Both the position numbers and the translations under genes were made by a program. The notes under the pieces are model-generated. The model was not told the DNA's origin. It worked only from the letters and a program-made list of their open reading frames with translations, and made no database searches. Of a stretch of 64,000 nucleotides of DNA, positions 31,901 to 40,822 are shown one piece after another (the first letter of the stretch is position 1; each line of letters starts with the position of its first letter). The stretch is taken from assembly GCA_946965045.2 (NCBI GenBank), contig OX337232.1:1488001-1552000 (forward strand), in the 5' to 3' direction. The stretch comes from Epithemia pelagica. Its lineage: Eukaryota > Bacillariophyta > Bacillariophyceae > Surirellales > Surirellaceae.

Positions 31901-33381
31901 CGTCCCCAGAGAATGCTACTCTTGTGGGGACAATCCCGATCAAGGCAGACATTACTGAAATGGGGGCTTTTGCGCTGGCTAGTCCAACGGTTGCTGACAT
32001 TGATGGTGACGGGACTCTCGATGTCCTGCTTGGCACCTCGATGGGTCTTTTGTACGCATTGGATTGTAGAAATCTTTTCAAGAAAGAGAATTGGCCCATT
32101 CAGATGAAGAACCCAATCGAATCTCGCCCGCTAGTCGAAGACGTGGTGGGCGACACAAATCTTGAGGTGTTCGTTGTTGATATTGGTGGCATCGTGGCGT
32201 GTTATTCGCACGAAGGAAAGCTCATCTGGAGCCGGGATATTCTAAGCTCACTAGGCTTTGGTAAATCCATAACTGGAGCAAGCCCTATGTCCCTCGGAGA
32301 CGTTGATGGTGACGGATACCTTGATCTTGTAATGACGGTGGAAGTTAACGGTCGATGGCTGGTTCTTGCGTTTCAGGCAGCAAGCGGCAATGACTTGAAA
32401 AACTTTCCAATTGAGCTTGAAAAGCTACGGAAGGCCGGAAAATTCAAGAACAGGGAGAGTGATGAAAAGAAAGAACGCACACGCCTAGCGCAACCCTTGT
32501 TGGTGGATCTTCATGCCGACCAACATTATATTCTCGATTACATTCGGCGTGGTTCCCAAGCTTTCAGACGAGAAGTCGACATCGCACCAAGCGAATACCC
32601 GCAAGGAGGGTCTTCTGCTGGGATCCACATCGTGCAACCTATGGAAAAGCAATTGTACATTGTAGAGGGTGGATCTGGTTGTACACAAAAGGTTGTGATA
32701 GGTGAAGAAATAGGCACCATGGTTGGAGTTGATGACATCCACGGAACGAACCATTTGGACCTTCTTGTTGCTACCAAGGAGGGAAATATTGTAACACTTG
32801 AATCGTCTGCGAACTATCATCCGCTTAACACGTGGACCGGGGGAGATGTACGAGGGAAAAACTCTCATACTCATGGGTACAGCGCATCACAAGGCATATT
32901 CGTCCACGAGGTTAGTCGACAGTACAAAGACATATTTGGTGTCTATGTCCCAGTCACTTTCGAAGTATTCGACAACCGTCCAAACATCGATCAGGAACCG
33001 GGGAAACGGATATACAAAATTGAAGTTCGAGATGGGTCGTCCTCACAACGGACTCTTCATAGAGTTGAAGTCCAGCAACCTGGAGTGTACACGGAGCGCA
33101 TTTATGTTCGATTCGGCCCGGGATATTATAATCTCTGTGTTCTTATGAGTACCTCTCATGGCATTACGTACGAGGACTGCTTTGCGACAGGATACAACGT
33201 ACATTTTATGGCTGGATTTGGAGTAATGCTGTGGCTTCCACTGTTGGTTTCTTTTGTCACAATTCTGTTGTGCGGTGTCAGTAAGAAGGGGAATTGGGAC
33301 GACGAAGACGGTGCCGAGGACGAACAAGAGAGCCGTGACAACCGCAGTCTTGGCATCTTGGGTAGAGCACTTCCTACCTAA
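28922..33381 (+). CDS. DEX1-like FG-GAP/integrin-alpha-type membrane protein, four exons
   Basis: Exons 28922-29438, 29536-31385, 31462-31516 and 31583-33381 (introns of 97, 76 and 66 nt, GT-AG) join to 1406 residues. A signal peptide (1-22) is followed by a beta-propeller with calcium-binding FG-GAP loops: DVNGDGIMD (about 160, continued across intron 1 into VADYDGG), DIDGDGTLD (about 946) and DVDGDGYLD (about 1046). The segment VPRLYVRRNW and the overall order resemble plant DEFECTIVE IN EXINE FORMATION 1. Between the first blades lies a 350-residue Glu/Lys/His-rich coiled-coil insert of seven 50-residue repeats (about 312-660), then an acidic stretch and a Tyr/Asp-rich patch. One TM helix near 1348-1370 is followed by a short acidic tail. 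It is probably a plasma-membrane or secretory-pathway type I protein; a role in cell-wall or matrix assembly is inferred from DEX1. Confidence 0.85.
29956..30996 (+). repeat. seven tandem 150-bp coding repeats
   Basis: The unit is 50 codons; typical units start ADKVQQTEF and end HKHVTTE. The first copy is divergent and slightly longer. Copies 5-7 are nearly identical, so the array expanded recently at its 3' end. The repeats stay in frame and encode a charged helical region. Confidence 0.9.
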
Positions 33382-33489
33382 TTTCGTCCTACTTTAGTCA
33401 TGTCATTGAATGTGATGTCTAGAGAGCTATCCTACCCTTGAGATCTGGGGTAGAGCATACTTCCTGTCATCCAGATCAGAATGTGACGT

Positions 33490-36400
33490 CTAGAGAGTTA
33501 TCCTACCCTTGAGCTTCGCGGTGTTCGACAGCTCTACTCTTTGTGCCTTACCTTTTTCAACGAGATCAGGTAAGCTATTTGACCGAGCAGATACAGTACC
33601 AGACTGGCGCCAGAGAGTGATGTGCGTAAACTTGTTGAACGAAGCCGGTAGAGACGTGCCTTCATCGGTAGTTTTCGGAAGTTCCACCTCCAATGCAGCG
33701 GTTTTCCCATCCCACAGAACTGCACGAACTATGACTTCTGCTCCATGGCCTTCGACTTCTCCATACTTGAGTCGCATCTCGTCCTGCGAAGCACTTACTT
33801 TGTGAACCAATGTCACGTGAGTTTTCAAGACGAACTTTTTGTCCACGCAAAGACTTCCAACTAGGACATCATTGGCAGAATTTTTTCCTGTGATTTTTTT
33901 CCACAAACTTTCTAGTCTCCAATCATCGACATTCTTGAGTAGAAGATTGTGGACATCGTCGACGGATACGTCAACTGAAACGTAGTCAATCATTCTGGTA
34001 GCTTTCTTTTTCAGGTCTTCTTGGAATGGTTTGTCGTCGACATGATCAAAGATTTCACCTTGATCAGCTAGTTCCACCACTTTCTTCACCTTGTCCAGAA
34101 AAGCCTGCTGGGACACTTCCACACCAACTGTCAAGGAATTCAAATACGTTTGGTTTTCCTCCAGAGAAGTCCGTAGCCTTGACTCAAGATCGTCGAGATA
34201 CTCATCTTTTTCTTTTCCCACATCTTTGAAGCCATTTCGAGCTTGAATGGCTTCGACAAGGATATTCTTCAAATCAGTAGGAATGTCGACTTCATCGGAT
34301 CGGAAGAAAGGACTCTCGAAGAAAGGAATCTCAATTGGCTCTCGAGCGATAAATGCTCCAGCATTTTCGAACTTCTCAGATAGAGTAGCCAAGAATTCAT
34401 CAGCTGTTACTCTTTCGTACAAGCAATAAAACATGACGACGATCATGCAAGCACGTTTATGCGACTGGTCCAGCTTTCCTGGGTGTGAATTGGGCGGTCG
34501 GGACATTACTCGGAGCATACATACGGCCAGATAAGTCAGACTGAAGGGGTATCGGTACGTCCTGTCCATACAGATCTCACCATCCCTCTTTCGGAAACCT
34601 TGAACTACCGTAGTAGACAGTGCATGCTCCGGTATTGCTGGGACACCCACCGACGACGTGTCGGCGCATATCCCGGAAAGTGCATCCCAAGTGCCCGACG
34701 GCACGTTCTTATCGGCTATGTAGAGACTTGAAATGTCTTGGCGTTTTTCCTTTGTCACTACTTGCCAGTATTTTCCTGGTGTCTTGTCACCCATTCTTAC
34801 TTTGAGGTTTCTCCTGGGCTCTGTTCTCTTAGATAAAAACTCGTGTAGATTCAGCTCCGCCGATTCATCTATGAGACTCGACTTTCCGCATCCAGGAATC
34901 TGAGGGAAGAATACAAGTATCCCTATTGCAGAAGCAATGTCGTCCAGGTCATCGGTTTTCGAAAATTGCATTATGGGTTTGAGCAAAGTCTCGGTATCTT
35001 TCTTGGAATCTTCGTCTATCTCCATCGCATCGTTACTTAGAATCGCAGCCAAAGGCAAGTCGACTTTCACAGAGGCCGCATTCTTCCTCCATCCATTCAG
35101 ACGATTGAAAACGTTGTCCACCTTGTCCTCTCCGACAACTGATAAAATTTCATCCCATTCACAACCATAGTAGACAATGGCAGTTTTATCGTCAAGACGA
35201 CCTTTCAGGATATTTCGGTATCGACCAGAAGAGTCTTCTAAGCAAACGGAACATACCGCTCCTTCCGTGGTCCCATTAGGAACTGCACTCAGTCCATCAT
35301 AACGAATTTTACATCCCACTTGTTTGGCAACATAATCAGCCGCAGTTTTGGCAGTGTCTTCATCAGGTCCTACTACCACCACAAATCCATTGAAGGAGTC
35401 TCCCGATCGCTCGATTTTACCAGCGTCGTACAGCTCGATGAATTGTTCCAAATGCTCGAGGTAGTTGTCCTGACTCAAGGGTTGCAGTCCTGCGTCTCGT
35501 CTTCGTGAGTACTTCGACAACCGTGGCGCTGCATAGTCTGCCCACGCTCGGAAGAATGGCATCCATGTTTTGCGTGCTTCGGACGACATTTTCCACTTGG
35601 TTAACAGATTGCTCGTGTATTTGACAAACCCCTCACTCCCTCCTTGTTTCAAGTGTTTGAGTCCGTTGCGACATCCAAAGGTTCGCACCATATACGGCAA
35701 AAATTTCATTTTCAACATGAGACCTTTCTCTTCATCCAAGTCGGACATGAATGTTGTTTGATTGTGAGACAATTCGTTTGCGGAGAATTCGTCATCCGCG
35801 GAGAGTTCCAATGCAAATCCTCGAAAGAGGGCCATATCACCAGGACGCACACTTTTGCGATATTTCGAATGGGCATGGTCCAAAATTACATGAATGATAC
35901 AGAGCCATCTCGAGAAGCCATAATTTGTTATTTCTTCCCGTACAATCGAATAATCAACACGGATATTCAGTCGATCCAAGTCCTCAATGACTTGAGCAAT
36001 CCGTCGAGTCTCGACATCGTCGGAATCCCGCAATTTCCGAAGGACGGATGCCACATGTTTGGTTGCCGATTTGGACATTCGTACACCAATGCGGCGGTCC
36101 GGTGTCTCCAAGAGCTGTTTTACTTTGGATGCAAAAGAATTAGGCGCCTCGTCGTTAGTCGTGGATTGCGTTTGAGCAAAAATGGTTCGAAGGTCGGTCG
36201 ACAAGCATTTTGGCAACTTCTTTCCGTAATGACATGCTGTAATCAACTCAAAACAATCGGGTAAACTGGATGGAACCTTTGTGGAACACAGATCGTCTGC
36301 GACCCTCGCCAAGGACGCCATGTCGCGATTGATCTCATTCTCATCCATAGTTTCCTTGCTGTTTTCGGGATGGGGGACGTATCGAATGACAATGCCTTCC

Positions 36401-38268
36401 AGGATATCGCCCTGGAATTCGGTATGAGGATAGAGACTCCGCACTCGTGTTTCCGCTGCCTTTGTCAAGGTGTGTTCGACAAAGGAAGCCAAACTGGTTT
36501 CACGGCAATGGTCGTAAAACTCAAACAATGCCTTTGTGCTTTGGGGAGACGTGAACTGCCAAAAATCATTGTGCGGCAATCGAAACCGTTGCGCCAAGGC
36601 GACGACTTGTGCCGTCGAGTAAAATTGTTCCCGAGTTCGATCGGCCACAGCGGTCAAGATTAAAAAGTCACGCTTTGGCTTGTCGCCATGATCACCCAAG
36701 ACAGCCGTCACTACCTCAAAGGCCAAGGTCAATCGTTGCGACTCGACAAAGTCACTGCATTCGTGATAGTGTGCTTCAGCTTGCCAGTCAAGTTTCATGT
36801 TCGTATCCCCTTCCGTGTCTTTGCTGTCGTCCTGATCATTCCAAAATGCTCGAATAAAGTGTTGTCGAAGCAGAATTTCTCCCACATGGGTGAACTTATT
36901 GTCCATGGAATTCTTACTGTAGTAGCGCTGTCCTCCACTCCACAACAAGAGGGATCCAGAGTGTTTCAAACTAACTTCCAAATACCCGTCTCCCTGTTGA
37001 ACTTTTTCTTGCATGGCCATTCGAATCTTTTTGTCTCCTTCATTGTCAAATTTGGGATGAAAAATGGCCTCCAACCGAATTCGTGTGGTGTCGGCCAAGG
37101 ATGGTGGGGATGCTGTCGCTACTCTAGCCGCGTGAGATTCTTGGGTTTCGTTATTCCCATTGCCAGTCATTGTTTTAATGCTTCGTTTGGCATGTGATAC
37201 CAATTGGTCCATGCTTCGCTTGCGCGAAGATCCACTGGACAAGGAAGCAGAAGATGTTGTGGTTTCTTTCTCATCCTTTCCAGTGTTGGTGAAAGTTTCA
37301 CAATCAATGGATTGTGCCTCGAGTTGTTCTCTTACTTCGCTCGTTTGCCGAGAAATGGATACTGTCCCATCGATGGGTGCTTCTGCCATGTTCTGGTTGG
37401 CATCTTCTTCTTGTTGATACCGTTCCATGGCTTGTTGGGCCAATTGTCGACGAATGTTTCGTGCGGCTTGATTGCGATTTTGAATGTCCATTTGGTGTAG
37501 TTGCTCTTCTTCCAACCGATGCATGGTTTGACACGCCGTTTGAATAGCCTGCCACGTTTCGGGATCAATGGACGTTGTCGACGTTTCACCCGATTGAAAG
37601 ATGCGATCAATGCGTGATTTGCGATCCCACAAGATATCATCCGCCTGCACTGCAGGCAGAGATGCAGTACTACTAGTTGGTCCAACTTGCCGTCGAAAGT
37701 ATTGAATGCGATGTTCTGGAATGTCTCCTCCTCCTCCTACAGCATTGTCTCCCACACGGACAAAATCAGACACAAAAGTCTCCATTGGTCCATGAATGCG
37801 ATCGTCGTACCCAATAATGATTTGATTGGGATCGTACATGGTCGAATCGTATTTCAAGCGATTTAATACATCGTGCGATGTTCGCAAGGAGGGGCGTGAC
37901 TCTGATTCGTCATCCTCGGCATGCCGTCGTGCGTGGTGCTTTTTCTTGGTGGACGACGCCTTTTTCTTTCGAGGATTTGGTGACATGGAGGACCTGAATG
38001 ACTCTTGCGCAAACAACAAAAGAGGGAAATAGGAAAATTGGCGTCCAACAACAGAGGAGCGAGGGAAACCGGAATAAGTAAGGGACCCCAAAGACGGTTT
38101 CCTAGTAGATAATGAGAAGGGAACCAAAGTCAGGGTATCCACAGCCTTGGTCAGTCTATGGGACTTGGAAACCAACGAACGCGAAGGACCACTACGAATA
38201 AAGGCAGACGTTTGTGCAGCAGTAGTGAGGAAGGAAACCTGCACCCACGTGAGGATGGCCGCTCTCAT
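33490..38268 (-). CDS. plant-type tRNA ligase (RNL/RLG1), predicted plastid leader
   Basis: 1592 residues in one exon from the ATG at 38268. Residues 1-22 form a signal peptide ending TSAFIRS, the plastid import motif, then a Ser/Arg/Leu transit-like segment. A second Met at residue 95 starts a Lys-rich stretch (PRKKKASSTKKKHHARR) that looks nuclear. The adenylyltransferase domain has the lysine motif LEVSLKHSGS (about 430-440) plus VVTAVLGDHGDKP, FYSTAQVVALAQRFRLP and GDILEGIVIRY, as in Arabidopsis RNL. The kinase domain has the P-loop IPGCGKSSL (about 1122) and SLYIADKNVPSGTWD. The C-terminal cyclic-phosphodiesterase domain has two HxT motifs (THVTLVHK about 1484, THITLWR about 1548). It heals and seals tRNA exon halves after intron removal. 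It is longer than plant RNL (about 1100) because of N-terminal and linker insertions. Confidence 0.93.
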   Translation of the reverse strand: MRAAILTWVQVSFLTTAAQTSAFIRSGPSRSLVSKSHRLTKAVDTLTLVPFSLSTRKPSLGSLTYSGFPRSSVVGRQFSYFPLLLFAQESFRSSMSPNPRKKKASSTKKKHHARRHAEDDESESRPSLRTSHDVLNRLKYDSTMYDPNQIIIGYDDRIHGPMETFVSDFVRVGDNAVGGGGDIPEHRIQYFRRQVGPTSSTASLPAVQADDILWDRKSRIDRIFQSGETSTTSIDPETWQAIQTACQTMHRLEEEQLHQMDIQNRNQAARNIRRQLAQQAMERYQQEEDANQNMAEAPIDGTVSISRQTSEVREQLEAQSIDCETFTNTGKDEKETTTSSASLSSGSSRKRSMDQLVSHAKRSIKTMTGNGNNETQESHAARVATASPPSLADTTRIRLEAIFHPKFDNEGDKKIRMAMQEKVQQGDGYLEVSLKHSGSLLLWSGGQRYYSKNSMDNKFTHVGEILLRQHFIRAFWNDQDDSKDTEGDTNMKLDWQAEAHYHECSDFVESQRLTLAFEVVTAVLGDHGDKPKRDFLILTAVADRTREQFYSTAQVVALAQRFRLPHNDFWQFTSPQSTKALFEFYDHCRETSLASFVEHTLTKAAETRVRSLYPHTEFQGDILEGIVIRYVPHPENSKETMDENEINRDMASLARVADDLCSTKVPSSLPDCFELITACHYGKKLPKCLSTDLRTIFAQTQSTTNDEAPNSFASKVKQLLETPDRRIGVRMSKSATKHVASVLRKLRDSDDVETRRIAQVIEDLDRLNIRVDYSIVREEITNYGFSRWLCIIHVILDHAHSKYRKSVRPGDMALFRGFALELSADDEFSANELSHNQTTFMSDLDEEKGLMLKMKFLPYMVRTFGCRNGLKHLKQGGSEGFVKYTSNLLTKWKMSSEARKTWMPFFRAWADYAAPRLSKYSRRRDAGLQPLSQDNYLEHLEQFIELYDAGKIERSGDSFNGFVVVVGPDEDTAKTAADYVAKQVGCKIRYDGLSAVPNGTTEGAVCSVCLEDSSGRYRNILKGRLDDKTAIVYYGCEWDEILSVVGEDKVDNVFNRLNGWRKNAASVKVDLPLAAILSNDAMEIDEDSKKDTETLLKPIMQFSKTDDLDDIASAIGILVFFPQIPGCGKSSLIDESAELNLHEFLSKRTEPRRNLKVRMGDKTPGKYWQVVTKEKRQDISSLYIADKNVPSGTWDALSGICADTSSVGVPAIPEHALSTTVVQGFRKRDGEICMDRTYRYPFSLTYLAVCMLRVMSRPPNSHPGKLDQSHKRACMIVVMFYCLYERVTADEFLATLSEKFENAGAFIAREPIEIPFFESPFFRSDEVDIPTDLKNILVEAIQARNGFKDVGKEKDEYLDDLESRLRTSLEENQTYLNSLTVGVEVSQQAFLDKVKKVVELADQGEIFDHVDDKPFQEDLKKKATRMIDYVSVDVSVDDVHNLLLKNVDDWRLESLWKKITGKNSANDVLVGSLCVDKKFVLKTHVTLVHKVSASQDEMRLKYGEVEGHGAEVIVRAVLWDGKTAALEVELPKTTDEGTSLPASFNKFTHITLWRQSGTVSARSNSLPDLVEKGKAQRVELSNTAKLKGRITL

Positions 38269-38292
38269 TTAATCCTCTTGGTTGTGTCTGGT

Positions 38293-38313
38293 CCTCAGAC
38301 CTCAGACCTCAGA
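38293..38313. repeat. CCTCAGA tandem repeat
   Basis: Three perfect copies of a 7-bp unit lie in the 5' flank of the tRNA ligase gene. Confidence 0.75.
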
Positions 38314-38423
38314 CCTGCACCACACTGGCCGGCAGTGCCCGAGAAATTGTGAGAGCGTCGATGTCGCGAAAGATACACCAAATCGATCTTCGTGGCGAGG
38401 AATCGGCAAAAATTGCAACCACT

Positions 38424-38453
38424 GGGAGATGGGGTAATCCTGAGCAGGTCGCT
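38424..38453 (+). repeat. Harbinger-like left TIR
   Basis: Starts GGGAGATGGGG and matches the reverse complement of 44336-44365 at 28 of 30 bases. Confidence 0.85.
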
Positions 38454-38606
38454 ACCTTACCAGTCAGATACTGACTGTGACCTATAGGAGTTACCGAACG
38501 CTTTTTCTGAATAAAGAACACTCTAGCGACAAAAGATGATATACTGACTGCTAGTACTATTATAACCCACCACCACCCGGTTCATAACCGCTACATATTT
38601 GTACTG

Positions 38607-39545
38607 CTAGTCATCTTCCACTTCGATCTGAAACACTTTCGCCTCACCATTTTCAATCTTCATCTGAACCAGATTCACCACTGCTCCAAACACCTTGTGA
38701 TGCCCATCCAGATCTCCTCTGTATTTCTCCTTTAAGATATTGTAATGTTTCAGTAAATTGTTGACAGTTTCATGTCTCGCCCTGGCATCTGCCATCATCT
38801 TGTCTTGATAGTCATTTCTTCCAGTAGGTGTGACAAAGTAGCATCCAGAATCGTTGTAACCACCATCAGCAATCACTTTCTCATTCGGTAGTAGCTCTTG
38901 AACAAGCCAGTCTCTGGCAATCCGTAGGTCTGGCCGAGCGCCACAAGGGAATGCACCATTCCACCACACTATCCAGCCAGTTTTCAGGCAGATTCCCACC
39001 TCATACCTCACACCTGCTCCCTTAAACTTGTGTGAGTACCATTTTGGATCAAAAGGTGACGGCTCCAAAATCCTGAAGTCAGTACCATCCAAACTAATGA
39101 AACAGACCTGTCCAGGTACACAACAATCAAACCTATTGTCCCATACAATCTGTAATAAGAACAACAGCAATGGTCAGATATGAGGAGGACGACTTCATGG
39201 CAAATTCATGTAGGGCCATGTACTTACATAATGAAGACCACTATACAACAAATCTACAAACACTTTGACCCACTTCCTGAAGGTCTTCCTTGTTGTTTTG
39301 GCTATTGAGACCATAACATCCTCTGTAGCATAGACTTTCAGAAAAGCCAGTGTCCACAACAAATGACGAGGCGATGCACCTTTGGGCAATGAACTGTCAA
39401 GTTCATCCCACACATGAACACAGAGCAAAGGAGACATTCCAAAGTAAGAGCAAAAAGCACGTGAGAAATCAAGTGAATGTGAGTGTCTTGCTCTACCAAG
39501 CATTGGCAGAGCCAAGTTAATGAATGTTCGTTGTGTCACCAACAT
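38607..39545 (-). CDS. DDE transposase (Harbinger/DDE_Tnp_4-like), two exons
   Basis: Exon 1 is 39228-39545, the intron 39150-39227 (78 nt; GTAAGTA donor, TTATTACAG acceptor, phase 0) and exon 2 38607-39149; 286 residues from the ATG at 39545. The catalytic triad is placed in SLDGTDFRI (first Asp), VIADGGYND (second Asp) and ARHETVNNLLKHY (Glu), with downstream HHKVFGAVVNLVQ as in DDE superfamily endonucleases of PIF/Harbinger type. An N-terminal helical region may serve DNA binding. It is short for the family (often 350-450), so an upstream exon could be missed, but no lesion is visible. It faces the second gene of the element across the palindrome. Confidence 0.82.
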
Positions 39546-39885
39546 GGTGGGAGAAAATCGCTTTGGAAAATTTATGTTTGCTCAGTTTGTGTCGCGATGC
39601 TGACCACACCTTCACTCTGATCTTGGTCTGTCTCTGTGTAGTACTGTCAGTTCATTGGAACAGGTTTTTTGAAATTTCATCACGTGCATTTGATTGGCTG
39701 GTCAGTTGAGCAGTGAGACTAAACTTTGTACTGTTCTACATATAGTGACTCATTCGAATTCGTGTCCGGTCATTGGAACCGGCCTGGAACGGTGCAGAAA
39801 TCGATTCAAAAATCGTTTTCATTCAAAAACTGGAATTTCTGAAGGGCCCTACCTCGCCAACATCCTATTCCTTGCTACATCTTAA

Positions 39886-40107
39886 GCGACCCACATATTG
39901 CCCTTATCTTGGGTAAACTGTGGGTCGCTTGATTATATCATTTGAACCACTAGAAAGTGTCCTGGGTCGGTTTTGAAAAAACGACCTGGCTCGAAAAAAC
40001 GACCCAGCTCGTTTTTTTAAAACCGACCCAGGACACCTTATAAGTGCCCAATTCGTTTGGACGAACGACCCACGGTTGACCCAAGGCAAGGGCAATACGT
40101 GGGTCGC
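39886..40107. repeat. 222-bp nested imperfect palindrome
   Basis: The outer arms (39886-39930 and 40063-40107) match as inverted repeats, and each arm itself starts and ends with inverted GCGACCCAC/GTGGGTCGC-type blocks. A perfect 18-bp inverted pair (39957-39974 and 40019-40036) lies inside, around a centre with two copies of an AAAAAACGACC unit. The motif CGACCCA occurs about ten times in either orientation, with one more at about 40178. It lies in the divergent promoter between transposase and second gene. Confidence 0.85.
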
Positions 40108-40600
40108 ACTACTTTCAGAATTGGAGCCAAATTGGGCATGGCCTCCTCGATTGAAAAATGGAGTCCATGATGAAAACCGACCCAGTTTGGATTTTGGTGA
40201 ACTGTTTTTAGGGTCATAATTAGTTTTCGTGCGAACAGACCAGTCTGGTTTTGCACTCCCTCGCGCTACAGTTTTAAGTACTAATAGTACCTATACTCCG
40301 ATGACCAGGTCTGGCCGCAACACTTTGGGCGAGGGTGCCCTGCTTTCGTGGGATTTGAAGTTGAAAGATGCCGAATTCCTTGACAAAATCGTGTCAGAAG
40401 GCTTGATTCTGGAGAGCGCCACACCCAAATCTGTGTGGTTGGAACATGCTGTTTTCCAAAAGTACAAATTGGAATCATTCAGGTCGGCCCTCAACAAAGC
40501 CAAAAAAAATATCAAGTCCACTTGAAGGATCAACATGAGAGAGAGACTGGTCATGAGTTGTTGGGTGGTGGTGAGACGGCCCCATCTATGGGTGGAAAGG

Positions 40601-40608
40601 TAAGGAAC
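40601..40608. repeat. hAT target-site duplication, left
   Basis: The octamer TAAGGAAC directly precedes the left TIR and is repeated exactly at 43401-43408. Confidence 0.95.
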
Positions 40609-40624
40609 TAGAGGTGGCTCCAGC
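40609..40624 (+). repeat. hAT left TIR
   Basis: 16 bp, a perfect inverted match to 43385-43400. Confidence 0.95.
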
Positions 40625-40822
40625 GGTAAGCGGACGCGCAGCTCCAGCGCTGGAGCTCCAGCGCTGGAGAAACTCCAGCAGAGATTTTCTGTTGCGAGAA
40701 AACAGCGCTACATTGTGGTCGCCGTTCTCTGTGACTGTTCTGCCTGTTGCATGTCATTCATTTGCTCCGCACTGGTCATTGCTGACCCTGTGTCATTCAT
40801 TTGCTCCACACTGCCTTCCACA

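Noticed and set aside
38424-38453. TSD of the Harbinger-like element
   Set aside because: The three bases outside each TIR (ACT and TGT) do not match, so no duplication is claimed.
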